Assembly (NCBI RefSeq): GCF_029839275.1
Contig: NZ_JAOCAH010000002.1
Location: 372,001 to 436,000, forward strand
Length of the DNA stretch: 64,000 nucleotides
DNA from: Pseudomonas sp. GD03944
GTDB taxonomy: Bacteria; Pseudomonadota; Gammaproteobacteria; Pseudomonadales; Pseudomonadaceae
Direction of reading: 5' to 3'
The notes under the pieces were generated by a model. That model did not search any database, was not told the DNA's origin, and saw only the letters and a program-made list of their open reading frames with translations. The position numbers and the translations under genes are program-made. Numbering within the stretch: the first letter of the stretch is position 1; each line of letters begins with the position of its first letter. Shown here piece by piece: positions 52,854 through 63,226 of the stretch.

Positions 52854-54044
52854 TCAGCCGGTGGGGTGGCCCGCGCGCCGCTCGGCCCAGTAGGTCAGGC
52901 GCGAGAACACCACCGCCAGCAGGGCGCAGCCGCCCACCACCATGGCCATGGGCGTGGCGCTGCCGTCGTGCAGCACCCCAACCAGCGCCGCGGCCGTGGC
53001 GGCAATGCCGAACTGCAGGCTGCCGAGCAGTGCCGAGGCGCTGCCGGCGTGGCGCCCCTGACCGGCCATGGCGCAGGCCGAGGCATTGGGCAGCAGCACG
53101 CCCAGGCAGGCGATGCAGGCGAACAGCGGGATCAGCAGCGGCCACAGTTGCGTCGGCTGGGCCAGTGCCACCAGCAGCAACCCTGCCCCACCGAACAGGT
53201 AGAACCAGACGATCCGTCGCAACCAGTAGCCTGGGCCGTGGCGTGCCACCAGCCAGGCGTTGAGCTGCGCCATCAGGATGAAACCCAGCGCGTTGCTGCC
53301 GAACAGCCAGCCGTAGTGCTCGGCCGGCACCCCGTACAGCTCGATGAAGACGAAGGGCGAACCCGCGATGTAGGCGAACATCCCGGCCACCGACACGCCG
53401 CCGGTCAGGGCGTGACCGAGGAACGGCAGGTCACCGAACAGTCTTAGGTACTCGCGCCCGGCCCCGCGCAATGGCGCCGCCGGCACGCTGCGGTCCAGGG
53501 TTTCCGGCAGCCACGCCGCCACAGCGGCCAGGCACAGCGCGCTGAACAGCGTCAGGCAGACGAAGATTGACGGCCAGCCGTAGCTGTTGAGCAACAGGCC
53601 ACCGGCCAGGGGCGCGAGGATCGGCGCCAGGCCCATCACCAGCATCAGTTGGGAAAACACCTTGGCCGAGGCGATCGGGTCGCACAGGTCGCGCACCACA
53701 GCCCGCGACACCACCATCCCGGCGCAGCCACCCAACGCCTGGACGAAGCGTGCGGCGATCAGCCATTCCAGGCTGGTGGCCAGGGCGCAGGCCAGCGACG
53801 CCAATGTGAACAGGGTGACACCGATCAGCAGCGGCAGGCGCCGTCCGTAGCGGTCGGCCAGCGGGCCGTAGACCAGTTGGCCGATGGCCAGGCCGATGAA
53901 GTACGCCGAGAGCGACAGCTGCACGTGCTCCACGTCGGTGGCGAACACCGCGGCCAGGGTCGGAAAGCTCGGCAGGTAGAAATCGATAGCCAATGGGCCG
54001 AAAGCGCTGAGGGCGCCGAGGATCAGCAAGATACGCAGGTTCAT
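52854..54044 (-). CDS. Bcr/CflA-type MFS drug efflux protein
   Basis: 396 aa, 12 helices. Bcr/CflA signature: LAIDFYLPSFPTLAAVF, GQLVYGPLADRYGRRLPLL (MFS loop), and ARFVQALGGCAGMVVSRAVVRDL. It exports bicyclomycin, sulfonamides or similar compounds with protons. I take ATG 54044; an in-frame ATG two codons earlier is possible. It lies 80 bp downstream of the RND permease stop on the same strand, in the place an outer-membrane factor gene often occupies. Confidence 0.9.
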   Translation of the reverse strand: MNLRILLILGALSAFGPLAIDFYLPSFPTLAAVFATDVEHVQLSLSAYFIGLAIGQLVYGPLADRYGRRLPLLIGVTLFTLASLACALATSLEWLIAARFVQALGGCAGMVVSRAVVRDLCDPIASAKVFSQLMLVMGLAPILAPLAGGLLLNSYGWPSIFVCLTLFSALCLAAVAAWLPETLDRSVPAAPLRGAGREYLRLFGDLPFLGHALTGGVSVAGMFAYIAGSPFVFIELYGVPAEHYGWLFGSNALGFILMAQLNAWLVARHGPGYWLRRIVWFYLFGGAGLLLVALAQPTQLWPLLIPLFACIACLGVLLPNASACAMAGQGRHAGSASALLGSLQFGIAATAAALVGVLHDGSATPMAMVVGGCALLAVVFSRLTYWAERRAGHPTG

Positions 54045-54124
54045 GAACATCCAGACAGTCAGAAAGCGGTCGCCCGAAGGCGGTGAACACCGGAAACGGC
54101 CAGCGCCGTTTCCGGTCGGTCGGC

Positions 54125-57100
54125 CTAGTGGCCGTGCCCGGGGGCCTCGGGGGTCCCGGTGGGCTTCTTGCGGCGGTTGGCGACTTTTTCCGCCAGCGAT
54201 TCTACCAACAGGTAGAACATGGGGATCATGAAGGTCGCCAGGATCGTGGCCGCCAGCATACCGCCGATTACCCCGGTGCCGATCGAGTGCCGGCTGGCCG
54301 AGCCGGCCCCGCTGCTGATGGCCAGCGGCACCACGCCGAGGATGAACGCCAGCGAGGTCATGACGATCGGCCGGAACCGCAGGCGCGACGCCTCCAGCGC
54401 CGACTCGAAGATGCCCATGCCCTGGTGCCGGCAGAGCACGGCGAACTCGACGATGAGGATCGCGTTCTTCGCCGCCAGGCCGATCAGCGTCACCAGGCCG
54501 ACCTGGAAGTACACGTCGTTCTCGATGCCGCGCAGCCACACCGCGAGAATCGCCCCGAACACCGCGAACGGCACGGCGGTGACCACCGCCAGCGGCAGGG
54601 TCCAGCGTTCGTACTGGGCGGCCAGGATCAGGAACACCATGATCAGGCCGAAGACGAACGCCTGGCTGCCGGAGCCCTGGGTCGCCAGCTCCTGGTAGGC
54701 CGAGCCGACCCAGCCGATGCTGTATTCGCTGCCCAGCACCTCGTCCGCGATTTCCTGCACCGCCGCCAGGGCCTGGCCCGAGCTGTAGCCCGGTGCCGGC
54801 CCGCCGAGGATCTTGGCGGCCGGGTAGACGTTGAAGCGCGCGTAGGTTTCCGGCCCGAGGATGCGCTCGACCTTGACCAGGCTCGACAGCGACACCAGGT
54901 CACCACCGGAGGAACGCACGTAGACCTGGGACAGGTCCTCCGGCTTGCGGCGGAACTCCGACTCCGATTGCAGGCTGACCTGGAAGATCCGCCCGTACAG
55001 GCTGAAGTCGTTGACGTAGTAGCTGCCGAAGGTCGCCTGCATGGCGGTGAACACGTCGCTGATCGTCACCCCCAGCGCCCGCGCCTTGGTGCGGTCCAGG
55101 TCGATGTAGTACTGCGGCACGTCGGCGCTGAAAGTGGTCTGCACCCCGGCCAGCTCGGGCCGCTTGTGCGCCGCTTCGAGGAACGCCGCCACACGGCCCG
55201 CGAGCTGCGCGGTGCCGGCGCCACTGCGGTCCTGGATGAAGCCCTCGAAACCACCGGTGGTGCTCATGCCGGTGATCGGCGGCGGGTTGAAGGTCAGCAC
55301 CAGGCCGTCCTTCTGCGCGGCGCCCATGCCCATGAAGGTGCCGGTCAGGTTGCGTGCGTCCAGCTCCGGCGTGGTGCGCTCGCTCCAGTCCTTGAGCGGC
55401 ACGAACGACACCCCGGCGTTGCTGCGCGTGCCGAAGGTCAGCACGTCGAAGCCGGCGAAGGTCACCACGTCCTGCACCGCCGGGTGTTCCATCAGTTGTT
55501 TGGTGACGGTGCTGGAAAGCTCTTCGGTGCGGGTCAGCGACGCCGCCGGCGGCAGGATGTAGGCATTGATCACGTAGCCCTGGTCTTCGTCCGGCACCAG
55601 CGAGCCGGGCACCCGGCCGAACAGCACCACCAGCAGGGCGATCATCCCGCCGAACAGCACCAGCCCCACCAGCGAGCGCTTGAGGAAAAAGCGCACGCCG
55701 GCCGTGTAGCCGTGGGTGATGCGGTCGAAGAACCGGTTGAAGACGCGGAACGGCGCGATCGGTTCGTGGTGCCCGGGTTTGAGCAGCAAGGCGCACAGCG
55801 CCGGGCTCAGGGTCAGCGCGACGATGCCGGAAATCACCACCGACACGGCAATGGTGATGGCGAACTGTTTATACATCTCCCCCGCCAGGCCGCCGAGGAA
55901 GCCCACCGGCACGAACACCGCGCAGAGCACCAGGACGATGGCGATGATCGGCCCGGTCACCTCCTCCATGGCCTTGATCGTCGCCTCCCGCGGGCCGACC
56001 TTGTCGGCGGCCATGACCCGCTCGACGTTCTCGATCACCACGATCGCGTCGTCCACCACGATGCCGATGGCCAGCACCATGCCGAACAGGGTCAGCAGGT
56101 TGATGGAGAAGCCCAGCAGGTACATGCCGGCGAAGGTGCCGACCAGCGACACCGGGATCGCCAGCACCGGGATCAGCGTGGCGCGCCAGTTCTGCAGGAA
56201 GATGAAGACCACCAGGACCACCAGCACCAGGGCCTCGAAGAAGGTGTGGATCACCTCCTCGATCGACACCTCGACGAACTTGGTGGTGTCGTAGGGAATC
56301 TTGTAGGTGATGCCCTCGGGGAAGTTCTTCGACATGCGCTCCATCGCCGTGCGAATCGCTTCGGCGGTGTCCAGGGCGTTGGCCCCCGGCTGCAGGTAGA
56401 CCCCGAACGCCGCGTTCAGCTGGCCGTTGAGCGAGGTCATCAGCGAGTAGTCCTGGGCCCCCAGTTCGATGCGCGCCACGTCCTTGAGCAGCAGGCTGGC
56501 GCCGGTGGGGTCGCTGCGCAGGATCACGCTCTCGAACTCCTCCGGCTCGGTGAAGCGCCCCTGGGTGGTCACCGTGTAGGTGAAGTCCTGTTTCTGCTCC
56601 AGCGGCTGCTGGCCGAAGCTGCCGGCGGCGAACTGCGAGTTCTGCTCGCGGATGGCGTTGACCACGTCGGTCGGTGTCAGGTTGTACTGCGCCAGCTTGT
56701 CCGGGCGCAGCCAGATGCGCATGGAGTAGTCCTTGGAACCGAACTGGCTGACGTCACCCACCCCCGGCAGGCGCTTGAGCTCGTCGATCACGTTGATCAG
56801 CGCGTAGTTGCTGATGTACACCGGGTCGCGGGAGCCGTCCGGGGAAAACAGCGTGACCACCTGGAGAATGTCGGAGGATTTCTTCTCGACCTTCACCCCC
56901 TGCCGGCGTACCTCCTCCGGCAGCTTGGCCAGGGCCGCCTGGACCCGGTTGTTGACGTCGATGGTGGCCTGGTCGGGATCGCGCCCCACCTCGAAGTACA
57001 CCGACAGGCTCATGGCGTTGCCGCCCGAGTTGGACTGCTGGTAGATCATCCCCTCGACGCCGTTGATCGACTGCTCCAGCGGCGCGGCCACCGTCTCGGC

Positions 57101-57274
57101 GATGACCTGGGCGCTGGCCCCGGCGTAAGTCGCGCTGACCGCCACCTGGGGCGGCAGGATCTGCGGGTACTGCGCGATGGGCAGCGCGCGCATGGCCATC
57201 AGGCCGGCCAGGACGATGATGATCGAGATGACCGCGGCGAAGACCGGGCGGTCGATGAAGAATCGTGAGATCAC
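54125..57274 (-). CDS. RND efflux pump inner-membrane permease (HAE1)
   Basis: 1049 aa, full length. HAE1 family: begins [20 protein letters not shown], carries the TM4 proton-relay Asp pair in [16 protein letters not shown], and the usual two large periplasmic loops and 12 helices. The partner adaptor gene lies 12 bp upstream. No outer-membrane channel gene is present, so it likely uses a shared OprM-type channel. GTG start at 57274 with GGGAG upstream. Closest named pump cannot be settled by eye. Confidence 0.93.
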   Translation of the reverse strand: MISRFFIDRPVFAAVISIIIVLAGLMAMRALPIAQYPQILPPQVAVSATYAGASAQVIAETVAAPLEQSINGVEGMIYQQSNSGGNAMSLSVYFEVGRDPDQATIDVNNRVQAALAKLPEEVRRQGVKVEKKSSDILQVVTLFSPDGSRDPVYISNYALINVIDELKRLPGVGDVSQFGSKDYSMRIWLRPDKLAQYNLTPTDVVNAIREQNSQFAAGSFGQQPLEQKQDFTYTVTTQGRFTEPEEFESVILRSDPTGASLLLKDVARIELGAQDYSLMTSLNGQLNAAFGVYLQPGANALDTAEAIRTAMERMSKNFPEGITYKIPYDTTKFVEVSIEEVIHTFFEALVLVVLVVFIFLQNWRATLIPVLAIPVSLVGTFAGMYLLGFSINLLTLFGMVLAIGIVVDDAIVVIENVERVMAADKVGPREATIKAMEEVTGPIIAIVLVLCAVFVPVGFLGGLAGEMYKQFAITIAVSVVISGIVALTLSPALCALLLKPGHHEPIAPFRVFNRFFDRITHGYTAGVRFFLKRSLVGLVLFGGMIALLVVLFGRVPGSLVPDEDQGYVINAYILPPAASLTRTEELSSTVTKQLMEHPAVQDVVTFAGFDVLTFGTRSNAGVSFVPLKDWSERTTPELDARNLTGTFMGMGAAQKDGLVLTFNPPPITGMSTTGGFEGFIQDRSGAGTAQLAGRVAAFLEAAHKRPELAGVQTTFSADVPQYYIDLDRTKARALGVTISDVFTAMQATFGSYYVNDFSLYGRIFQVSLQSESEFRRKPEDLSQVYVRSSGGDLVSLSSLVKVERILGPETYARFNVYPAAKILGGPAPGYSSGQALAAVQEIADEVLGSEYSIGWVGSAYQELATQGSGSQAFVFGLIMVFLILAAQYERWTLPLAVVTAVPFAVFGAILAVWLRGIENDVYFQVGLVTLIGLAAKNAILIVEFAVLCRHQGMGIFESALEASRLRFRPIVMTSLAFILGVVPLAISSGAGSASRHSIGTGVIGGMLAATILATFMIPMFYLLVESLAEKVANRRKKPTGTPEAPGHGH

Positions 57275-57286
57275 CGCCGGCGCTCC

Positions 57287-58432
57287 CTATGATTGCTTGG
57301 CAGGCTGGGCGGACGCCTCGGCGACCTTGACCGGCGAATCGGGGCGCACCTTGGGCAGCCCGTCGACGATCACCCGGTCACCCTCGCTGACCCCCGACTC
57401 GATGACCCAGCGCCCGCCGGACGTGCGGCCGGTCCTGACCTCGCGCATGCGCGCCTTGTCCTCGCCGTCGACCACGTAGACGAAGGTGCCGCGCGGTCCC
57501 TGGGCCACCGCCCGCTCGGGCACGGTAATGGCGCGGGGCACGCTGATGCCGGTGACCATCACCCGCACGAACTGGCCCGGCAACAGCTTCTGCTCCGGGT
57601 TCGGGACCACCGCCCGGGCGCTGACGGTGCCGGTGGTACGGTCGACCAGGCTGTCGGTGAAATCCACCTTGCCCTGCAGCGGGTAGCTGGAGCCGTCGCC
57701 GAACATGATCTTCACCCCCATCTGCTTGCCTTCGAGCAGCAGCTCGCCGCTCTGCAGGCCGCTGCGCACCATTTCCACGTCGCTGTCCGGGGCGGCGAAG
57801 TTGACGTAGATCGGGTCGAGCTGGGTGATGTTGGTCAGTAGGCTGGCGTTGGGGTCGCCGGCCACCATCAGGCTGCCCTCGGACACCGTTTCCTTGCTGG
57901 TGATGCCCGAAATCGGCGCCTTCACCGTGGTGTAGTCGAGGTCGATCTGCTTGGACTGCACCTCGGCCTCGGCGGCCTGGATGTTGGCCTTGCTCTGCTC
58001 GAAATTGGAGATGGCGTTGTCCAGCTCGCTTTCGCTGGCGAAGCCCTTCTTCTGCAGCTCACGGATGCGCTTGAGGTCGCGCTCGGTCTGGCGGTAGCGC
58101 GCCTGCTCCTGGGCCAGGGCGCCCTTGGCCCGGGCCAGGGCTGCCTGGTAGGTGCGCGGATCGATGCGGAACATCAACTGGCCCTGGGTCACCTGGCTGC
58201 CTTCCAGGTAGGTGCGGGCCTGCAGGATGCCGCTGACCTGGGCGCGCACCTGCACTTCGCGAAACCCGGCGGTGCGGGCGGAGTACTCCAGCTCCAGCGG
58301 GAACGGCGCGACCTTGGCGGTTTCCACCACCACCTCCGGCGGCGGTGGTGTACCGCCGGCCAGGGCCACCGAGACCAGGCCGCTGGCAACGAAGAGCGAG
58401 AAGGCAAACGCGTGCTGGCGAACGGAAACCAT
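57287..58432 (-). CDS. RND efflux periplasmic adaptor (membrane fusion protein)
   Basis: 381 aa. Signal segment (MVSVRQHAFAFSLFVASGLV) without a lipobox Cys, so it is likely a soluble or uncleaved-anchor adaptor rather than a lipoprotein. Then the biotinyl-like domain halves (VRAQVSGIL; TVKAPISGI) around an alpha-hairpin (about 100-155), a beta-barrel (LLPGQFVRVMV) and a membrane-proximal domain. First gene of the adaptor-permease operon; divergent from a TetR gene with an operator between. Confidence 0.93.
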   Translation of the reverse strand: MVSVRQHAFAFSLFVASGLVSVALAGGTPPPPEVVVETAKVAPFPLELEYSARTAGFREVQVRAQVSGILQARTYLEGSQVTQGQLMFRIDPRTYQAALARAKGALAQEQARYRQTERDLKRIRELQKKGFASESELDNAISNFEQSKANIQAAEAEVQSKQIDLDYTTVKAPISGITSKETVSEGSLMVAGDPNASLLTNITQLDPIYVNFAAPDSDVEMVRSGLQSGELLLEGKQMGVKIMFGDGSSYPLQGKVDFTDSLVDRTTGTVSARAVVPNPEQKLLPGQFVRVMVTGISVPRAITVPERAVAQGPRGTFVYVVDGEDKARMREVRTGRTSGGRWVIESGVSEGDRVIVDGLPKVRPDSPVKVAEASAQPAKQS

Positions 58433-58479
58433 AAACCTCTCCGACAGATCGATGATCGGGGGTATGGGACCTTGGGTTC

Positions 58480-58505
58480 GTTTACATACAACTACGTTCG
58501 TAAAC
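58480..58505. promoter_or_regulatory. Candidate TetR operator GTTTAC-N14-GTAAAC
   Basis: Perfect 6-bp arms GTTTAC and GTAAAC at a 26-bp outer span, with inner partial symmetry (ATACAA..TTCGTA). It lies 48 bp from the adaptor start and 71 bp from the tetR start. Similar in form to TtgR/AcrR-type operators that cover divergent efflux promoters. Confidence 0.7.
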
Positions 58506-58576
58506 TGACCACTGTGCTTAAATTCATTACACTCTGTCCCCCATCGCTGAGCCTAGACAGAAATTTTCCCGCTGCC

Positions 58577-59230
58577 ATGCGCCGAACCAAAGAAGAAGCT
58601 GAAAAGACCCGAAGCACCATTCTCGAGGCGGCCGAAGTGCTGTTCCTGGAGAAGGGCGTGGCGCACACCAGCCTGGAGCAGATCGCCCGGCAGGCCGGCG
58701 TGACGCGGGGCGCGGTGTACTGGCACTTCGAAAACAAGGCGCACCTGTTCCACGAGCTGCTCAGTCAGGTCCGCCTGCCGCCGGAACAACTGGCCGAGCG
58801 CCTGGGCTGCTGCGCCGAGCACGACCCGCTGCTGGGATTGCGCGCGTTGTGCGTCGAGGCCATCGAAAGCCTGCCCCATGACGAACAGCGCCGCCGCATC
58901 TTCACCATCCTGCTGCGCCGCTGCGAATTCACCGAAGAGCTGCGCGAGGCCGAGCAACGGCACGAGGCCTTCATCAACCAGTTCATCGAGCTGTGCGAAA
59001 GCCAGTTCGCCCACCCCCGGGTGGTCACCCGCCTGCAACCGGGCATGACCCCGCGCCTGGCGGCGCGCGCGCTGCACGCGATGATCGTTGGCCTGTTCAG
59101 CGACTGGCTGCGCGACCCCAAGCTGTTCGATGCGCAGGCCGACACCGCACCGATGATCGACGCCTGCTTCCGCGGGCTGATCCGCGACTGGCCGGACGTG
59201 GCCGCCCTGCCCCGCCCGCCGGTCGCCTGA
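58577..59230 (+). CDS. TetR/AcrR-family repressor of the RND pump
   Basis: 217 aa. N-terminal HTH typical of AcrR/TtgR (KTRSTILEAAEVLFLEKGVAHTSLEQIARQAGVTRGAVYWHF; shown in the first 60 residues as separate strands and helices) and a TetR_C_2 ligand domain (ELREAEQRHEAFINQFI). ATG 58577 starts MRRTKEEAEKTR, as in AcrR homologues; the upstream open frame crosses the operator and is not coding. Divergent from, and expected to repress, the adaptor/permease operon until a drug-like ligand binds. Confidence 0.93.
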   Translation: MRRTKEEAEKTRSTILEAAEVLFLEKGVAHTSLEQIARQAGVTRGAVYWHFENKAHLFHELLSQVRLPPEQLAERLGCCAEHDPLLGLRALCVEAIESLPHDEQRRRIFTILLRRCEFTEELREAEQRHEAFINQFIELCESQFAHPRVVTRLQPGMTPRLAARALHAMIVGLFSDWLRDPKLFDAQADTAPMIDACFRGLIRDWPDVAALPRPPVA

Positions 59231-59233
59231 CAC

Positions 59234-59431
59234 CTACGCCTGGACGGCGGTGTACCCCTCGGCCAGGATCGCCTCGAGCACCTTGTCCACCGCCAGCTCG
59301 CTGTCCACCCGGACCTCGGCGCCGGCCAGGTCGACCGCCACCTTCGCCTGCGGATCGCGGGCCTGGATGCTGCGCTCGATGGCCCGCACGCAATGCCCGC
59401 AGGTCATGCCCTGCACCTTGAATACCTGCAT
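59234..59431 (-). CDS. copZ: Cytosolic copper chaperone CopZ (HMA domain)
   Basis: 65 aa, a single heavy-metal-associated domain with GMTCGHC (Cu(I)-binding CxxC) and the final GYTAV strand. It carries Cu(I) to CopA and CueR. ATG 59431 has GGAGGT upstream. A CueR-type promoter faces it at 59486-59516, and its stop lies 3 bp after the end of the converging tetR gene. Confidence 0.95.
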   Translation of the reverse strand: MQVFKVQGMTCGHCVRAIERSIQARDPQAKVAVDLAGAEVRVDSELAVDKVLEAILAEGYTAVQA

Positions 59432-59485
59432 GGTTCACCTCCGTCGTCGGGCCCGGGATCAGGCCCCGTTTGTCTGGATGCAGGC

Positions 59486-59516
59486 AGTTTCAGGCTTGCC
59501 ACAGTGGCAAGGTCAA
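59486..59516 (-). promoter_or_regulatory. CueR-type promoter of copZ
   Basis: Minus strand: -35 TTGACC (59511-59516), a 19-bp spacer with the perfect palindrome CTTGCCAC-A-GTGGCAAG (59495-59511), -10 GAAACT. Matches the CueR/MerR layout. Confidence 0.88.
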
Positions 59517-59585
59517 GCCCCGGGCTTGTCCTATCGCCCGACCTCGACCAAGCTCAATCCGTTGGAGCCCTTTGGGGAGAACGTC

Positions 59586-59978
59586 ATGCTCCGTCCGTAT
59601 GCCCTGATCCTGCTCGGCGCGCTGGCATCCGCCCCGCTGCACGCCCAGGTCCTGTCCACCCTGCTGCCTCAGGCCGATGGGTACGCGGTGCTCATCGTGT
59701 CCCGCGAGCGCCTGGAAGTCGCCACGCCCTGTGAGGTCGGCCTGTACCTGCAGGACCAGCTCGCCGCCCGCATCTACCAGGGCCAGGCCGTGTCGTTCAA
59801 CCTGCCACCGGGCGATGTCTCGGTGCGCCTCGGGGTGATCGGTACCGGCGTGTGCGAGCCGGGCATCGTCCAGCTCAAGGGCCAGCACCTGCAGTTGGAG
59901 GCTGGGGAAGTCCGGCGCCTGCGCGTGGCCCTGAGCACCTCCGGCCTGTACCTGATTCCCGCCCCGGCACTGCAATAG
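59586..59978 (+). CDS. Exported protein of unknown function in the copper cluster
   Basis: 130 aa. Signal peptide MLRPYALILLGALASAPLHA, then a beta-rich domain with two Cys (ATPCEVGLYLQDQLAARIYQG; GTGVCEPG). I do not recognise a family; the pattern of short strands resembles small periplasmic beta-sandwich proteins. ATG 59586 has GGGGAG upstream; a longer open frame reaching 59250 overlaps copZ on the other strand and lacks a start site. It lies between two CueR promoters, so a copper-linked role is a fair guess. Confidence 0.75.
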   Translation: MLRPYALILLGALASAPLHAQVLSTLLPQADGYAVLIVSRERLEVATPCEVGLYLQDQLAARIYQGQAVSFNLPPGDVSVRLGVIGTGVCEPGIVQLKGQHLQLEAGEVRRLRVALSTSGLYLIPAPALQ

Positions 59979-59989
59979 GCATTCAGGGC

Positions 59990-60020
59990 TTGACCTTGCC
60001 CCTATGGCAAGGTTGATTCT
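59990..60020 (+). promoter_or_regulatory. CueR-type promoter of copA
   Basis: Plus strand: -35 TTGACC (59990-59995), 19-bp spacer with CCTTGCC-CCTAT-GGCAAGG (59994-60012), -10 GATTCT (60015-60020). The half-sites match the copZ promoter. The start site would lie about 30 bp before the copA ATG. Confidence 0.9.
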
Positions 60021-60056
60021 GGGGGTGAGTTCACTGCCCCACAGGAAGCATGCCCC

Positions 60057-62450
60057 ATGGCCACCCTGTCCACCTTCGACCTGCCGATCAGCGGCATGAC
60101 CTGCGCCAGCTGCGCCGGGCGTGTCGAGCGCGCCCTGCGCAACCTGCCGGAGGTCGCCACGGCCAGCGTCAACCTGGCCACCGAACAGGCACGCATCGAA
60201 GCCCCGGCGGACAGCCTCGACCGGCTGATCGCCGCCGTGCAGCACGCCGGCTACCAGGTCCCCAGCACGCGCCTGGACCTGCAGATCGGCGGCATGACCT
60301 GCGCCAGTTGCGTCGGCCGGGTCGAACGGGCCCTGGCCCGGCAACCCGGGGTGCTTGGTGTGAACGTCAACCTGGCCACCGAGCAGGCGCAGGTGAACAT
60401 CGCCCCGGGTACCGACAGCGCCGACCTGCTGGCCACGGTGCGCGAAGCGGGCTACACCGCCCAGCTCGTGGACGACGCCCCGCCCAGCGCCGAACACGAC
60501 GCCGACCGCGCCCTGCGCCAGGAGCGCTGGCGGGTCGGTGTTGCCCTGCTGCTCGCCGCCCCGCTGGTGCTACCCATGCTGCTGAGCCCCTTCGGTATCC
60601 ACTGGATGCTGCCGGCCTGGGCCCAGCTGGCCCTGGCCACGCCGGTGCAGTTCATCCTCGGCGCGCGCTTCTACCGCGCCGCCTGGCGGGCCCTGCGCGC
60701 AGGCGCCGGCAACATGGACCAACTGGTCGCCATCGGCACCAGCGCCGGCTACGGCCTGAGCCTCTACCAGTGGTCGATCACCCCGCCGGGCATCACGCCC
60801 CACCTGTATTTCGAAGCCTCGGCGGTGATCATCGCCCTGATCCTGCTCGGCAAGTACCTGGAAAGCCGCGCCAAGCGCCAGACCAGCAGCGCCATCCGTG
60901 CCTTGCAGGCGCTTCGCCCGGAGCGCGCCCTGCGCCTGCAGGACGGCCGCGAGGAATGGGTCGCCCTCGGCGAGCTGGCCCTCGGCGACCGCATCGTGGT
61001 CAAGCCCGGCGAACGCTTCCCGGTGGACGGCCAGGTGCTGGAAGGCCGCAGCCACGCCGACGAAGCCCTGATCAGCGGCGAAAGCCTGCCCCAGGCCAAG
61101 GAGCCGGGCGATGCGGTCACCGCCGGGGCGATCAACGGCGAAGGCCGCCTGCTGCTGGAAACCACCGCCCTGGGTGCGGAGACCGTGCTGGCGAAAATCA
61201 TCCGCCTGGTGGAAGACGCCCAGGCCGCCAAGGCGCCCATCCAGAAGCTGGTGGACCGGGTCAGCCAGGTCTTCGTGCCGGTGGTGCTGCTGATCGCCCT
61301 GGGCACCCTGGTGGCCTGGATGATGCTCGGCGCACCGTTGCAGGTGGCGCTGCTCAACGCCGTGGCAGTGCTGGTGATCGCCTGCCCCTGCGCCCTCGGC
61401 CTGGCCACTCCCACCGCGATCATGGCCGGCACCGGCGTGGCCGCCCGCCACGGCATCCTGATCAAGGACGCCGAAGCCCTGGAGGTCGCCCACAGCGTGA
61501 CCGCCGTGGCCTTCGACAAGACCGGCACCCTCACCTCCGGCAGCCCGAAAATCGCCCACCTGCAAGCTGCCGATGGCGACGAGCAGGCGCTTTTGCGCCT
61601 GGCCGGCGCCCTGCAGCGCGGCAGCGAACACCCGCTGGCCAAGGCGGTGCTGGAACGCTGCACCGACCAGGCACTGCCGGACGCGCAGGACAGCCGGGCC
61701 CTGCCGGGCCGCGGCATCAGTGGCCAGGTCGAGGGCCAGCAACTGGCCCTGGGCAACGCTCGTCTGCTGACGGACAGCGGCCTGGCGCCGGGCGAACTGG
61801 GCGACACCGCCAGCGCCTGGGAAACCCAGGGGCGCACCGTGTCTTGGCTCATCGAGCAGGCGCCGGACGCCCGGATACTGGGCCTGCTGGCCTTTGGCGA
61901 CACGCTGAAGGACGGCGCCCTCGACGCCGTGCAGCAGTTGCACGCCCAGGGCATCCACAGCCACCTGGTCAGCGGCGACAACGCGGGCAGCGCCGCGGCG
62001 GTGGCCAACACCCTGGGCATCGATTCGGTACACGCCAACGTGCTGCCGGCGGAAAAGGCCGCGCTGATCGCCGACCTGAAACGCCAGGGCGTGGTGGCCA
62101 TGGTCGGCGACGGCATCAACGACGCGCCGGCCCTGGCCGCGGCGGACGTGGGCATCGCCATGGGCAGCGGCACCGACGTGGCCATGCATGCAGCCGGCAT
62201 CACCCTGATGCGCGGCGACCCGCGCCTGGTCCCGGCTGCCCTGGACATCAGCCGACGCACCTACGCCAAGATCCGCCAGAACCTGTTCTGGGCCTTCGTC
62301 TACAACCTGATCGGCATTCCCCTGGCCGCCTTCGGCCTGCTCAACCCGATGCTGGCCGGCGCCGCCATGGCCCTGTCGAGCGTCAGCGTGGTGAGCAATG
62401 CCCTGCTGCTGAAAACCTGGAAACCGCGCATGACCGGAGACGATCGATGA
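60057..62450 (+). CDS. copA: Cu(I)-exporting P1B-type ATPase CopA
   Basis: 797 aa. Two N-terminal HMA domains with GMTCASC at 13-19 and 79-85, eight predicted membrane helices with the Cu-binding CPC at 443-445, phosphorylation site D487 (DKTGT), SEHPLAKA in the nucleotide domain, and GDGINDAP in the P-domain hinge. It pumps Cu(I) from cytosol to periplasm. The stop overlaps the cueR start (ATGA). CueR control is indicated by the promoter at 59990-60020. Confidence 0.96.
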   Translation: MATLSTFDLPISGMTCASCAGRVERALRNLPEVATASVNLATEQARIEAPADSLDRLIAAVQHAGYQVPSTRLDLQIGGMTCASCVGRVERALARQPGVLGVNVNLATEQAQVNIAPGTDSADLLATVREAGYTAQLVDDAPPSAEHDADRALRQERWRVGVALLLAAPLVLPMLLSPFGIHWMLPAWAQLALATPVQFILGARFYRAAWRALRAGAGNMDQLVAIGTSAGYGLSLYQWSITPPGITPHLYFEASAVIIALILLGKYLESRAKRQTSSAIRALQALRPERALRLQDGREEWVALGELALGDRIVVKPGERFPVDGQVLEGRSHADEALISGESLPQAKEPGDAVTAGAINGEGRLLLETTALGAETVLAKIIRLVEDAQAAKAPIQKLVDRVSQVFVPVVLLIALGTLVAWMMLGAPLQVALLNAVAVLVIACPCALGLATPTAIMAGTGVAARHGILIKDAEALEVAHSVTAVAFDKTGTLTSGSPKIAHLQAADGDEQALLRLAGALQRGSEHPLAKAVLERCTDQALPDAQDSRALPGRGISGQVEGQQLALGNARLLTDSGLAPGELGDTASAWETQGRTVSWLIEQAPDARILGLLAFGDTLKDGALDAVQQLHAQGIHSHLVSGDNAGSAAAVANTLGIDSVHANVLPAEKAALIADLKRQGVVAMVGDGINDAPALAAADVGIAMGSGTDVAMHAAGITLMRGDPRLVPAALDISRRTYAKIRQNLFWAFVYNLIGIPLAAFGLLNPMLAGAAMALSSVSVVSNALLLKTWKPRMTGDDR

Positions 62451-62845
62451 ACATCGGCCAAGCCGCCCGCAAGACCGGCCTCAGCGCCAAGATGATTCGT
62501 TACTACGAGCAGATCGAACTGCTGCCCAGCGCCGGGCGCAGCGACAGTGGTTACCGCCAGTACAACGAACAGGACTTGCACCGCCTGGCGTTCATCAAGC
62601 GCTCACGGGACCTGGGGTTTTCCCTGGCGGAGGTGGCCAGGCTGCTGACCCTGTGGCAGGACCGCCAACGCGCCAGCGCCGATGTGAAGGCCCTGGCCGC
62701 CGAACACATCGTCGAGCTGAACCGCAAGATCGAAGAAATGAGCAGCCTGCGCGACACCCTGCAGGAACTGATGGACCACTGCCAGGGCGACCACCGCCCG
62801 GACTGCCCGATCCTCAAGGACCTGGAGTCCGGTGGGTGTTGCTGA
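62447..62845 (+). CDS. cueR: Copper-responsive MerR-family activator CueR
   Basis: 132 aa. MerR HTH ([20 protein letters not shown]), dimer helix, and the Cu(I)-binding C112-x7-C120 ([14 protein letters not shown]), at the same residues as E. coli CueR. The C-terminal CC pair is also typical. Translationally coupled to copA by a 4-bp overlap, so it is made with its target. Its two target promoters lie upstream of copZ and copA. Confidence 0.96.
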   Translation: MNIGQAARKTGLSAKMIRYYEQIELLPSAGRSDSGYRQYNEQDLHRLAFIKRSRDLGFSLAEVARLLTLWQDRQRASADVKALAAEHIVELNRKIEEMSSLRDTLQELMDHCQGDHRPDCPILKDLESGGCC

Positions 62846-62864
62846 GCCTGTAGCCCGGAGCACC

Positions 62865-63210
62865 TGAGCGGCGTTCAACCTGGCATCGGCGGCGCCCCCG
62901 TGGTGGATGAAAAGAGCGTCATCCACCCTACGGCAGCCTCCCGGGTTCTGGCTTACCACTGGGGATAAAACGGATTCGTAGCCTGGGTCGAGCGAAGCGA
63001 TACCCGGGTATCGCCAGGCTCAACCCAGGCTACGGACTGAGCGGCGTTCAACCTGGCATCGGCGGCGCCCCCGTGGTGGATGAAAAGAGCGTCATCCACC
63101 CTACGGCAGCCTTCCGGGCTCTGGCTTACCACTGGGGATAAAACGGATTCGTAGCCTGGGTCGAGCGAAGCGACACCCGGGTATCGCCAGGCTCAACCCA
63201 GGCTACGGGC
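62865..63210. repeat. 173-bp tandem direct duplication of intergenic repeat DNA
   Basis: Two near-identical copies (62865-63037 and 63038-63210) differing at only a few positions. Each holds a GGATG..CATCC palindrome pair (GTGGATGAAAAGAGCGTCATCCAC), ending CCTACGGCAGCC, and an inverted repeat GTAGCCTGGGT..ACCCAGGCTAC around GAGCGAAGCGAyACCCGGGTATCG. The only content of the 381-bp gap between cueR and the HAD gene; no gene is visible. Confidence 0.9.
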
Positions 63211-63226
63211 TGGAGCAATTGCGAGG

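Noticed and set aside
54083..57268. 1061-aa open frame antisense to the RND permease
   Set aside because: Low-complexity His/Asp/Arg/Gln protein; a shadow of the permease gene.
60050..62446. Open frame in the +2 register through copA, fused in phase to cueR
   Set aside because: The part before 62447 is a Pro/Arg/Gly-rich shadow of copA; only the cueR portion is coding.
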